Below, piece by piece: positions 7,380 through 15,988 of a DNA stretch of 21,996 nucleotides; position 1 is the first letter of the stretch, and every line of letters begins with the position of its first letter. A model generated the notes under the pieces. The model was not told the origin of the DNA, ran no database searches, and was given only the letters and a program-made list of their open reading frames with translations. A program made the translations under genes and the position numbers. This DNA is from Deltaproteobacteria bacterium UBA5329 (lineage in GTDB: Bacteria; Desulfobacterota; Syntrophorhabdia; Syntrophorhabdales; Syntrophorhabdaceae), in the NCBI GenBank assembly GCA_002408185.1, contig DHQV01000034.1, forward strand, positions 1 through 21,996, given 5' to 3'.

Positions 7380-8608
7380 TGTATCACCTCCCCCGCCACG
7401 TACCTGGTCTTTTGGAAAGCCGTGGCCTTGAGCTTGGGATGCACGCTTACCCCGCCCTCGATACGGATATTTTCAGGCACCATGGTATCCATGCCGATAA
7501 CTGTCAATTTATCAGCCGGATCACCTATGTCGGCATGTGCGGAAACGGTGCATGCGCTGTCGGTAATGGTGCGCATGACCCGCGCACCGGCCTTGACGGT
7601 GGAATCGAAAAAGAGTATGGAATCTTCGACGACAGCCCCTTTTTCAACGGAAACCCCTGGGAAAAGAATGGAGCGCTTGACTGTCCCTTCTATGGAACAC
7701 CCGCAGTAAAAAAAGGAATCTTCGATCTCGGCCGAGGGACCTACAAAGGCCGGTTTACGATCACGGATGCTGTCGTTGGCCATATTGGTCCTGAGTTCCC
7801 ACGAGCGGATATCCACTTTCGGCCTGCAACCGAGAATATCCATGCTTGTATGGTAGTATTCGTCGATCGTCCGTGTGTATCCCCAGTACCCGGTGTGCTT
7901 GTACCCGTAAACCCGATGTTTTTTAAGGAGCATGGGTATAATGTCCTTTCCAAACTCGTGGGATGTGTTTGTCGCGTTATCCGTGAGCGCCGAGATAAGA
8001 AGATCTGTTTTGAAAACATAGATGGTCAGAGAAGCCCATTCAAGGTTGGAGCTCTTGGGTTTTTCCTTGTACTCGGTTACGCGTCCACCGCGTGAATCCT
8101 CATCTTCGATGGATGCGAGGCCAAAACGCGAGGAACCCTGCGGGGACACGCGGGTAAAAGCGACAGTGAAGTCGGCTTTTTTCTCTATGTGAAATTCAAT
8201 AAGCTTGCGATAGTCCATGCGGTAGATATGGTCCCCTGACAGGACGATCACGATCTCAGGATCGTTGAGCCTGATAAAATCAATGTTCTGGTACACGGCA
8301 TCGGCAGTCCCTTTGTACCAGTCTGACGAACCCCGCCCCTGAAAGGGGGGTAATATAACAGCGCGCCGCTGCCTGCCCATCATATCCCACGGCTCTCCGT
8401 TCGCGATATGGCTTATCAGCTCGAAAGGCCTGTATTGCGACAAGATTCCAACGTTCTCAATATCTGAATGCATGAGGTTGCTCATCGGAAAATCGATGAT
8501 ACGGTACAATCCTCCGTAGGGAACTACGGACTTGGGCCGAAAAAAGGTCAGCACATCCAGTTCTCCGACCCGGCCGCCCGCGAGAATCATTGCAAGTACC
8601 TGTGCCAT
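7376..8608 (-). CDS. GlgC paralogue with altered active-site motifs
   Basis: This 410-residue protein is of the glucose-1-phosphate adenylyltransferase family. It keeps GDHIYRMDY (125-133), EKP (182-184), the FGG/RIIDF region and the C-terminal beta-helix repeats. Two hallmark sites differ. The ATP loop reads GGRVGELDVLT, where canonical enzymes have GxxxRL, so the arginine is glutamate. The WRDVGT motif reads WGYTRT, losing the aspartate thought to help bind metal. GlgC-like proteins with a GGRVxEL loop exist in other anaerobes, so this is a lineage and not a random decay. It may be a regulatory or partner subunit of the adjacent canonical copy, or use another substrate. AGGAG ten bases upstream supports the ATG. 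It follows treY by 26 bases. Confidence 0.82.
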   Translation of the reverse strand: MAQVLAMILAGGRVGELDVLTFFRPKSVVPYGGLYRIIDFPMSNLMHSDIENVGILSQYRPFELISHIANGEPWDMMGRQRRAVILPPFQGRGSSDWYKGTADAVYQNIDFIRLNDPEIVIVLSGDHIYRMDYRKLIEFHIEKKADFTVAFTRVSPQGSSRFGLASIEDEDSRGGRVTEYKEKPKSSNLEWASLTIYVFKTDLLISALTDNATNTSHEFGKDIIPMLLKKHRVYGYKHTGYWGYTRTIDEYYHTSMDILGCRPKVDIRSWELRTNMANDSIRDRKPAFVGPSAEIEDSFFYCGCSIEGTVKRSILFPGVSVEKGAVVEDSILFFDSTVKAGARVMRTITDSACTVSAHADIGDPADKLTVIGMDTMVPENIRIEGGVSVHPKLKATAFQKTRYVAGEVIQ

Positions 8609-8634
8609 TATGAACTAACTCCTTTGTCGATCGT

Positions 8635-11616
8635 TCATGATGTCTTTTGAAGAAGAGTGACAGGGAAATTACGAAAAATCTCCGAACATAAAAGTACGGG
8701 CCCCTGTACCATCAGCTCTTCACCGCTAAAAATATTTCTGAAGACTCCTTCGCCAGTCGCTGCAGGCAATATTATCGTTGTATCTTCCCATATACCATCG
8801 AACCGTGAATCCGGCAATAAGAATATTTTCGCAAGGAACCTCGGAACGGCTACCACGATCATTGAAGTATGAAGACGGCGCGCAAACGCTACGATGTTTC
8901 CTGACCGGGCCCCTGCCGCCTCAAGTGGTATGTATTCACCCTTTTCAAAGACCTCCCGTAGTTCTTTACGAAGCTTAAGGGCCCTGTGCGTTATATATAA
9001 TTTAATTCTGCCGTCTTCCATCGAGTTTGTCAATTCTCTGGCAAATTCAGCGTGGTCTTTCCTTTCAAGATCATCCTTGATTCCGGCAAGCATCCGGATG
9101 CGCAGTCCGTAATCTACCGGCTTCCTGTTGTCGGGATCGACGAGACTGAAATTCCACAGTTCCGTTCCTTGGTAGAAATCGGGCACGCCCGGCGAGCATA
9201 TTTTGAGAAGCGTCTGGGAAGCCGAGTTATACATACCGCATACCGCGATACTCTTCTGAAAAGGCAGGAAATCATCGAGGAATGCGTCTGGCCTCGACCG
9301 ATCGAGAGCCGAGTCTATAAAGGCGTTCAATGCCTCCTCGTACATCAGGTCCGGATTGATCCAACTCGTATTGACCTTGGCCTCTTTGACGGCTTTACTC
9401 ATATACATCTTTATCCGGGCCTTGTACGCTTCATACTCCTCGTCCGTTGTTTCTCCGAGTGGCCACGTCCCTATAAGCGTCTGATAGAGCAGGTATTCTT
9501 CATTGCGGTCAGGCACCTGCCGGTTGTTAACGAGGATCTTCTTTTTCCTGTTGGTCTTTGCCCAGAGAACGATATGCTCGCGCCATTCGCCGGGTATTTC
9601 AGACAGGACGCTGATCCGGGCCCTGACATCTTCGCTCCGCTTTGTATCATGTGTTGAGGAGGCGATAAGGGCAAATGGCCAGTTCTTGAGTCTTTCGATA
9701 TTCTGTCCATGGAAAGTATCGACGAGCGTCCCGAACCTGTCCGGGTTCCCTCCGACCTCATTCAAGGACACAAGCCTGTTGTAGACATAGAAAGCCGTAT
9801 CCTCCACACCCTTTGCCATGACCGGGCCCGTTATCTGTTGGAATGTCATCGTGAAGTTGAGCCATGATGACTTTTCATCCTCGGTCATATCGGGATAAAA
9901 GCCGAGGAGGAGAACATTTTTCATAAACAGGAAAATGGATTCATTCATGACCGGGTTCCTTCGGATCGCCCGCGATACGGCAAGCTCGATATAATGCCTG
10001 TCGCGCTCTCTGACATACGGTCCGTTAACGTAGGTCCTGTAAACGGGGAAGCAGGCAATGACCTCGGTGATGGCCTTTGTCAGGCTGTTGAGCGTGAAAT
10101 CACGTGTCAGGCGGTTCTGTTCCGTTATCATGTTTAGCCGATGGCCGAGCGTATTGACCTCGCTCGACATGGCCACTTCCATTACGAGTTTTTTGTTCCT
10201 GTAGAGCACATCCTGAAAATCCGATTGGACTCGGGTAAATCTGCGGTACAGCGTGTCAAATGTCTTTGCGTTCTGGCCATCGACAAAGATTCCTGTCAAC
10301 GAGTTCAGGAAGACATAGCCTGTCGTGCTGAAGAGCGGCCACTCGACGGGCATGATCTCGCCTTTTCCGAGTATTTTTTCGGCTACGATGTAAAAAGGCT
10401 TGAAGTGTTTCTGCACCTGCAGGGCTTCTTCGTACCGCTCGGTTATGGCTGACTCGATATATCTCTCGTCGTAGGGCAGGTTGACATCCCCCTTTACTTC
10501 CTCCAGGTGGGACTTCATCGCGATCTGAAAACACCGCCGCTGGAGCCGGTCAAAATACTCAGATGGGTTATACAGGCCGTCAGGATGATCCACCCTCAAG
10601 CCCGTCACTTTTCCCTGTTCGACGAGTTCGAAAACCAAGCGATGGGTTTCTTCAAAAACGTCAGGATTTTCAACCCTGATCGCTGCAAGGTTGTTAATAT
10701 CAAAGAACCTGCGGTAATTTATCTCTTCGGTTGCAACCTGCCAGTACGAGAGCCGATAGACCTGTTTTGCCAGCAGTTCGTCAAGGAGGTCGAAGCTTTT
10801 GGGCTGCCCGGCGGTTCCGTTGAAGATCGTGACATTCCTGTCGATAAATTCACGGACCGCAGGGTCATTCGTGTATATATCATTTAATCGTTTCTTTATT
10901 ATCTCTTTTTCCCTGTACCTCTCCTCGACCTTGAGCGGGTCCGTTTCGAGACATGTCGGCAGTTTTCCCGCCGATGTGATGATGCTCATCAATTCATTGC
11001 GGCTATCGTCCGTGGCGTCTGTCGATCTTCCGAGCTCTTCTGTCCTGAAAGAGAGGATGTCGCCATATGTCTCGGGAAGTATGGGGAACCTGTTCTCATA
11101 TACGCGGATAAAAAAAGAACCATTTTCGAAGAAGACCTGTATGTCTTTATTTTCGAGTGCGGTCCCATACTGTTCACCGAGAAAAGGCAGAAGTACCTTG
11201 TCACGCAGCTCTTTTTTGACCGGGGCCCAGTCAATATCGAAAAAACTGCTACAGGTCGCTGCAGGCCCGTTTTCGAGAAGGTCCATCCAGTACTTGTTGT
11301 TGTGGTTTATGCACATGTGGTTGGGGACGATATCGAGGACCTGGCCGATATCGTATTGTTTCAGGGTATTCGTGAGAAGCTCGTATTCCTCAGGTGTTCC
11401 TGTCTCGGGATTGAGCCGTGTCGGGTCGGTAATGTCGTACCCGTGAAGACTGCCGGGGCGGGCCGTAAAATACGGCGATGTGTAGAGGTCGGTTATACCG
11501 AGGTCGCTTAAATACGGGACGATCGCAGCAGCGTGCGTGAAACGGAAATTATGGCCCATCTGGACCCGGTATGTCGAAAGGGGTATCCGGAGATTCCTAA
11601 AGACGGGCTTTTCCAT
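8635..11616 (-). CDS. treY: Malto-oligosyltrehalose synthase (TreY)
   Basis: The 993-residue GH13 enzyme rearranges the reducing-end alpha-1,4 linkage of maltodextrins into an alpha-1,1 linkage, giving maltooligosyl-trehalose. The N-terminal PLSTYRVQM and LYTSPYF segments are typical of TreY. The four GH13 regions are present: LDIVPNH (94-100), GLRVDHPDG (339-347, nucleophile D343), YIVAEKIL (409-416, acid E413) and SSTHDTKRSEDVRARI at about residues 620-635. The C-terminal part has the TreY-specific SPGVPDFYQGTELW and DPDNRRKP-like segments (DPDNRKPVDYG). The length is slightly above common TreY proteins. The ATG lies two bases after the GH57 stop, and its ribosome binding site (AAAGGAAA) is inside the end of that gene, so translation is coupled. 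It acts in the cytoplasm with TreZ. Confidence 0.95.
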   Translation of the reverse strand: MEKPVFRNLRIPLSTYRVQMGHNFRFTHAAAIVPYLSDLGITDLYTSPYFTARPGSLHGYDITDPTRLNPETGTPEEYELLTNTLKQYDIGQVLDIVPNHMCINHNNKYWMDLLENGPAATCSSFFDIDWAPVKKELRDKVLLPFLGEQYGTALENKDIQVFFENGSFFIRVYENRFPILPETYGDILSFRTEELGRSTDATDDSRNELMSIITSAGKLPTCLETDPLKVEERYREKEIIKKRLNDIYTNDPAVREFIDRNVTIFNGTAGQPKSFDLLDELLAKQVYRLSYWQVATEEINYRRFFDINNLAAIRVENPDVFEETHRLVFELVEQGKVTGLRVDHPDGLYNPSEYFDRLQRRCFQIAMKSHLEEVKGDVNLPYDERYIESAITERYEEALQVQKHFKPFYIVAEKILGKGEIMPVEWPLFSTTGYVFLNSLTGIFVDGQNAKTFDTLYRRFTRVQSDFQDVLYRNKKLVMEVAMSSEVNTLGHRLNMITEQNRLTRDFTLNSLTKAITEVIACFPVYRTYVNGPYVRERDRHYIELAVSRAIRRNPVMNESIFLFMKNVLLLGFYPDMTEDEKSSWLNFTMTFQQITGPVMAKGVEDTAFYVYNRLVSLNEVGGNPDRFGTLVDTFHGQNIERLKNWPFALIASSTHDTKRSEDVRARISVLSEIPGEWREHIVLWAKTNRKKKILVNNRQVPDRNEEYLLYQTLIGTWPLGETTDEEYEAYKARIKMYMSKAVKEAKVNTSWINPDLMYEEALNAFIDSALDRSRPDAFLDDFLPFQKSIAVCGMYNSASQTLLKICSPGVPDFYQGTELWNFSLVDPDNRKPVDYGLRIRMLAGIKDDLERKDHAEFARELTNSMEDGRIKLYITHRALKLRKELREVFEKGEYIPLEAAGARSGNIVAFARRLHTSMIVVAVPRFLAKIFLLPDSRFDGIWEDTTIILPAATGEGVFRNIFSGEELMVQGPVLLCSEIFRNFPVTLLQKTS

Positions 11617-11618
11617 GC

Positions 11619-14072
11619 CTATTTCCTTTGATGCTTTGCAATAGGGTCATAGTCAAATTCGAATGCCTGTCCCAGCGCGCGGAATGTTTCTATCCAGTAT
11701 GCCACCCCATTCTCGGTCTCCTGGCCTATCTTGATAAGGTCGGGATAGACAGTTTTCATCATATGAAAATAGATATTCTGGACGTTCCAGAGGTTTTTGG
11801 TAACGGGAACGGAACGCGCTGCGTCCATCGTTTCTTTGACCTTCTGCATAAGGGATATGTTGACGGGGTCCTCGTAGAGCTCCGCCACTTCCGCTTCAAG
11901 CCTTTTCCTGATCACACGTTCAACCTCGGCATCATACGATAAATGTGCTTTCTCAACCTGATTGACTATGGCTCTGACCTGTTCGAGGTCTATTTTTTCC
12001 TGGCTGAATGCTTTTTTCAGGTCGAGATTGAGGGTATATTCCGCGGCCGCCCTGAAAACGAAGGGAACCGGCATTCCCATTTCAGAGAGGACATTGATCA
12101 GGACCTGCTGAGATTCGAACAGGCTCCGGTAAATAGCATCCTGTTTTTCGAGCATCTCTTTGACGACAAGGCCGAGGATCTTATGCTGGGTGTCGCGGAA
12201 AAGGTGCTGCAGGGAATAACTGTGCATGCCGAAATGAAGGTCCATTGTGCGGACGATCCACGCAATATCACCCTTTTCGAAAACCTTCGACATTTCCGCC
12301 TTCATGGTTTTATACGCCTCATCGCTGGCATATGTTCGCGCACCGCCGATAAAAATGTGGCCTCCGAGGTGCAGGACGGAAAAGGATACGCGTTCCTGCC
12401 CACCGGTTATCTCTGAGATGACAATGGCGTTTCCGATGATAAGTGTGTTCGTTCCTGTCGGTACCTTCATATGGTCTTTGCGTTCCACGGTGAAGGCGAA
12501 TATCCGGGCCCTGTCGCCAAAGTCCTCGATAACCGACGTTATGGCATAATGTATCGCGACATGCTTGAGGTCTATTGACGCTGGTGCCACCCATTTTTCG
12601 TAAATGTCGGCGCCGTTCCCATACTCGGGAATATTGCTTTTTGCTCTGCCGAGCAACTCTTGAAATTTTTCTTCGGTCTCCTCTCCGTTCCTGTAGACCT
12701 CCGACATAAGTTGAATGGCCCGTCCGGCATATTTGATGACCTGCACGGTTTCGATGCCCGAAAGATCGTCGAAGAACCAGCCGCAGCTCGTGAACATGAG
12801 CATGCAATGACGCTGGGCCTCGAGAAGCTTCAGTACTAGTACCCGCTCCGCACTCGATAATGTCCTCTTGCCTTCACGGTCGAAGAAATCATCCACGTTC
12901 GTCTCTCTCCGGTCGAGGATAACATCTATGTAATGATCGCGGGCCAACCACGGATCTTTGAGATACTGGGAGGCATATTCGACGTATTTTTCGGCGAATT
13001 CGTCCCGGAGCCAGTCAAGTGCACCCTTAAGCGGGGCTCTCCACCCCTGGTTCCATCCCCAAGGCCCGCCCGAATTGCAGCCGCAATCGCGGCGCCACCG
13101 CTCGATCCCGTGCACGCAGCTCCAGGAAGTGTTCTCGTAGATCTCCACCTCATGGTCCGGGGGATTCTTTTCCAAGTACTCGGCGTAATTGGTAAGCGTC
13201 GCCAGTTTATCTTCCTCGATGTGTTTCAATGCGTACGCAAGCGCCATATCGCCAAACCGTTTATGATGACCGTATGTTTCACCGTCCGTCGCGACATGCA
13301 TCAGTTGAGGCCAGTCCCTTGTATCCGAAAAACCTTGGACCAGCCTGTCTGCAAGATGTTCCCCCGAGCTCAAAACGTTGCCGAAGGCTATCCCCCCCGA
13401 TACGGGCCCATCGTAAAAGAAAAGCACAATCTGTGCACCCGATGGAAGACGGCAGACGTAAGGGCGGGTAGGGTCGATGGTTCCCCCCGTTGTATCCCGC
13501 CAGTCTTCGTCGTCGATTTTCTTGAAGGCCTTGGCCTGGTGTGGAGCTAGGATGGTAAATTTAATCCCTTCGCGGGCCAGGCATTCAAGGGTTTCGTGAT
13601 CTACCGCCGCTTCTGCGAGCCACATTCCCTCGGGAAAGCGTCCGAATCGGAAGCAAAAATCCTGTATACCCCAGCGGACTTGGGTGATCTTGTCGCGTGT
13701 GTTCGCAAGAGGCATAATCACATGATTATATACCTGTGCGATGGCGTTCCCATGCCCTGAGCACTCTTCGACGCTGCGCCTGTCGGCCTCGATGATCGCG
13801 TCGTAGACACCCTTTGACCTGTCTGCCATCCAGGAAAGCAGGGTGGGGCCGAAATTAAAGCTGATCCTGGAGTAATTGTTGACAATATCAATGACATGTC
13901 TGTCGGCATTTACGATCCGAGATGCGGAATTCGGGCCGTAGCACTCGGCTGTGATACGTTCGTTCCAGTCATGGTACGGGGACGCCGAATCCTGGACCTC
14001 AATCGATTCCAGCCACGGGTTTTCGCGCGGAGGCTGATAAAAGTGGCAGTGTATGCATATATAACGTTCCAC
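11619..14072 (-). CDS. GH57-family glycoside hydrolase with DUF3536-type C-terminus
   Basis: The 817-residue protein has an N-terminal GH57 catalytic barrel. HCHFYQPPREN (8-18) is GH57 region 1. WLAEAAVD (151-158) contains the likely nucleophile E154, and ATDGETYGHH (261-270) contains the likely acid/base D263. The long C-terminal part, with motifs such as WSCVHGIERW and GGPWGWNQGW, matches the DUF3536 type I know from proteins annotated as GH57 alpha-amylase-like. GH57 enzymes act on alpha-glucans (amylase, 4-alpha-glucanotransferase, branching, amylopullulanase), but this subgroup has no settled activity. Translation starts at GTG 14072, sharing one base with the TreZ stop (TAGTG), with GGGGG five bases upstream. 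Being locked between treZ and treY suggests it supplies or trims their glucan substrate. Confidence 0.88.
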   Translation of the reverse strand: MERYICIHCHFYQPPRENPWLESIEVQDSASPYHDWNERITAECYGPNSASRIVNADRHVIDIVNNYSRISFNFGPTLLSWMADRSKGVYDAIIEADRRSVEECSGHGNAIAQVYNHVIMPLANTRDKITQVRWGIQDFCFRFGRFPEGMWLAEAAVDHETLECLAREGIKFTILAPHQAKAFKKIDDEDWRDTTGGTIDPTRPYVCRLPSGAQIVLFFYDGPVSGGIAFGNVLSSGEHLADRLVQGFSDTRDWPQLMHVATDGETYGHHKRFGDMALAYALKHIEEDKLATLTNYAEYLEKNPPDHEVEIYENTSWSCVHGIERWRRDCGCNSGGPWGWNQGWRAPLKGALDWLRDEFAEKYVEYASQYLKDPWLARDHYIDVILDRRETNVDDFFDREGKRTLSSAERVLVLKLLEAQRHCMLMFTSCGWFFDDLSGIETVQVIKYAGRAIQLMSEVYRNGEETEEKFQELLGRAKSNIPEYGNGADIYEKWVAPASIDLKHVAIHYAITSVIEDFGDRARIFAFTVERKDHMKVPTGTNTLIIGNAIVISEITGGQERVSFSVLHLGGHIFIGGARTYASDEAYKTMKAEMSKVFEKGDIAWIVRTMDLHFGMHSYSLQHLFRDTQHKILGLVVKEMLEKQDAIYRSLFESQQVLINVLSEMGMPVPFVFRAAAEYTLNLDLKKAFSQEKIDLEQVRAIVNQVEKAHLSYDAEVERVIRKRLEAEVAELYEDPVNISLMQKVKETMDAARSVPVTKNLWNVQNIYFHMMKTVYPDLIKIGQETENGVAYWIETFRALGQAFEFDYDPIAKHQRK

Positions 14073-15925
14073 TAGTTCCCCCTGTGATATGCAACAGCGT
14101 TAAAAGGGCCGAGAGAGATCCCGGCGGTATATGCATCGATCCGCGACAGCGCTATTTCTCCTCGACCTCCCCATTGCGGCGAGAGTGTGTCAACTACTGA
14201 AACCCAGGGGCCATCTTCCAGGTCAGGCGTGATAAGAATCTCTTCGGTCCCGAAATTGTAAAGGCAGGCCAATCCGCCTGTGGGCAGCGATATTGTAACA
14301 CACAAGGCTCTTTTATTTTCCCACGATTGCACGTGCGGCCAGTTTACCTCAAGGTCAAAGGGCCGTAAAGACTTTCTCAATTTCAAAAGATGCTGGTAAA
14401 ATGCGAAAAGGCGGGCGTGAGGTTCGTTGAATCGTAGCTCCCTGTCTATATTCGATCGCTGGAATGTGTCGGTGAGTTGCGGGTCCGGCACCGTGTATTG
14501 GTCGGGGAATGACGCAAATTCCTCCAACCTTCCCGTCCTGACAGCCTCAATGATCTCCTCATCCTCATGACTGACAAAATAGAGAAAGGGGGCAGTCTCG
14601 CCATATTCCTCACCCATGAAAAGAAGTGGGATCGAGGGGGACAAGAGGACCACGGTCGCAGCCATGCGGAGTCTGTCGAAAGAAACAAGATCTGTTAGAC
14701 GTTCCCCCAGCGGCCTGTTCCCGATCTGGTCATGATTTTGAGAAAAGATCACGAACTGGTGACATGGTCTGTGCTTAGACGGACTGCCATGTCTTCTTCG
14801 TCGATATTGCGAGAATTGCCCTGTAAAGACGAACCCCCCGCTCAGCGTTTTTTCCATATCGCCTATCGTCCCGAAATCCTCGTAATATCCGATCCTTTCA
14901 CCCGTAAGCAGGCAGTGGAGGGCATGGTGAAAATCATCATTCCACTGGGCGTTTAACCCTTTGCCGCCGCTCTCCCGGGGAGTTATGACATGGATATCGT
15001 TCAAGTCGCTTTCGGCAATGAGGTATGGCTCGGGCCCAGCGGCGCATTCCCTGTTAACGGTCTCGGCAAGTTCTTCGAGAAAAGTCCGGGCACTGAAGTC
15101 ATATATCCCCTGCAGGGCATCGAGCCTCAGCGCGTCGATGTGATAATGGACCAGCCAATCGAGCGCATTCTGTATAAAGAAGTACCGGACCTCATCGCTC
15201 AGGGGCCCATCGAAATTCATCGCATCGCCCCATGGTGTCCGATACCTGTCGGTGAAATACGGTCCAAACCTGTTGAGGTAATTCCCTTCCGGCCCCAGGT
15301 GGTTGTAAACGACGTCCAGGATAACGGCCAGTCCATTTGAATGGCATGCATCGACTAGCGATTTCAAACCATGAGGCCCACCATACGTATTCTGCGGGGC
15401 AAAAGGGTATGTACCATCATACCCCCAGTTCCGGCCTCCTGGAAATTGACTTATCGGCATCATCTCTATGGCATTTATACCGAGTTCCTTGAGATAACCG
15501 AGACACTGTATGATCGCTTCGAATGTCCCCTCCCGGGTGAATGTACCGACATGAAGCTCATATATGATGTATTCCTTGAGCGGGATCCCACGCCAGTCGT
15601 CATCACTCCACTGAAAACGTGAATGGTCGACGATCTCGGAGGGCCCGTGTACTCCTTGCGGCTGAAAACGGGATGCCGGGTCGGGCAGTCCATGGCCGTC
15701 TACGACGTACCGGTAGATGTCCCCGTCGCCTACCTTCTCGAGTCTTGCTTCAAAGTAACCCCGCCACGAGCCCTTTAGTGGGGCGAGCCTGGCCTGACCG
15801 GCCTGAAAGATATTGACGAGTACCCGATCGGCATACGGGGCCCATACGCGAAAGAGCGTGGTCCCATCCCTATCCGGGAACGCCCCTACAGGCAGCCGGG
15901 CGCGCGGGTCTTCCGATAGATTCAT
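14072..15925 (-). CDS. treZ: Malto-oligosyltrehalose trehalohydrolase (TreZ)
   Basis: The 617-residue GH13 enzyme hydrolyses maltooligosyl-trehalose to free trehalose. An N-terminal early-set (E-set/CBM48-like) domain spans about residues 10-100 (TLFRVWAPYADRV, GYFEARL). The barrel follows with DVVYNH (204-209), ALRLDAL (265-271, nucleophile D269), YLIAESD (301-307, acid E305) and FSQNHDQIGN (394-403, D399). ELHVGTFT and LLFMGEEYGE are typical of TreZ and distinguish it from glycogen branching enzyme, as does the pairing with treY. The ATG at 15925 has no clear Shine-Dalgarno. The 63-base gap to the upstream TreT-like gene is the widest between trehalose genes in this run and contains a small inverted repeat at 15961-15972. 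Confidence 0.93.
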   Translation of the reverse strand: MNLSEDPRARLPVGAFPDRDGTTLFRVWAPYADRVLVNIFQAGQARLAPLKGSWRGYFEARLEKVGDGDIYRYVVDGHGLPDPASRFQPQGVHGPSEIVDHSRFQWSDDDWRGIPLKEYIIYELHVGTFTREGTFEAIIQCLGYLKELGINAIEMMPISQFPGGRNWGYDGTYPFAPQNTYGGPHGLKSLVDACHSNGLAVILDVVYNHLGPEGNYLNRFGPYFTDRYRTPWGDAMNFDGPLSDEVRYFFIQNALDWLVHYHIDALRLDALQGIYDFSARTFLEELAETVNRECAAGPEPYLIAESDLNDIHVITPRESGGKGLNAQWNDDFHHALHCLLTGERIGYYEDFGTIGDMEKTLSGGFVFTGQFSQYRRRRHGSPSKHRPCHQFVIFSQNHDQIGNRPLGERLTDLVSFDRLRMAATVVLLSPSIPLLFMGEEYGETAPFLYFVSHEDEEIIEAVRTGRLEEFASFPDQYTVPDPQLTDTFQRSNIDRELRFNEPHARLFAFYQHLLKLRKSLRPFDLEVNWPHVQSWENKRALCVTISLPTGGLACLYNFGTEEILITPDLEDGPWVSVVDTLSPQWGGRGEIALSRIDAYTAGISLGPFNAVAYHRGN

Positions 15926-15960
15926 TCTTAATTACTAAAACAGGTGGGAGATATGTGCAA

Positions 15961-15972
15961 TGCCGACCGGCA
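15961..15972. repeat. Short inverted repeat between treT-like gene and treZ
   Basis: TGCCG and CGGCA flank two bases, a five-pair stem in the 63-base gap before treZ. There is no T run after it, so it is unlikely to be a strong intrinsic terminator. It could modulate expression or protect RNA ends. Confidence 0.25.
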
Positions 15973-15988
15973 GCATCCCAGTATCCTA

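Noticed and set aside
7361..8095. 244-codon open frame on the plus strand inside the altered glgC paralogue
   Set aside because: It is a shadow frame opposite a gene with full family motifs, and has no recognisable domain or ribosome binding site.
12933..13550. 205-codon plus-strand frame inside the GH57 gene, and a similar 215-codon frame at 10799-11446 inside treY
   Set aside because: Both are antisense to well-supported catalytic genes and show no protein-like motifs.
14072..15925. Glycogen branching enzyme (GlgB) as identity of the GH13 gene with an early-set domain
   Set aside because: The ELHVGTFT and LLFMGEEYGE motifs and the coupling to treY through the GH57 gene fit TreZ better.
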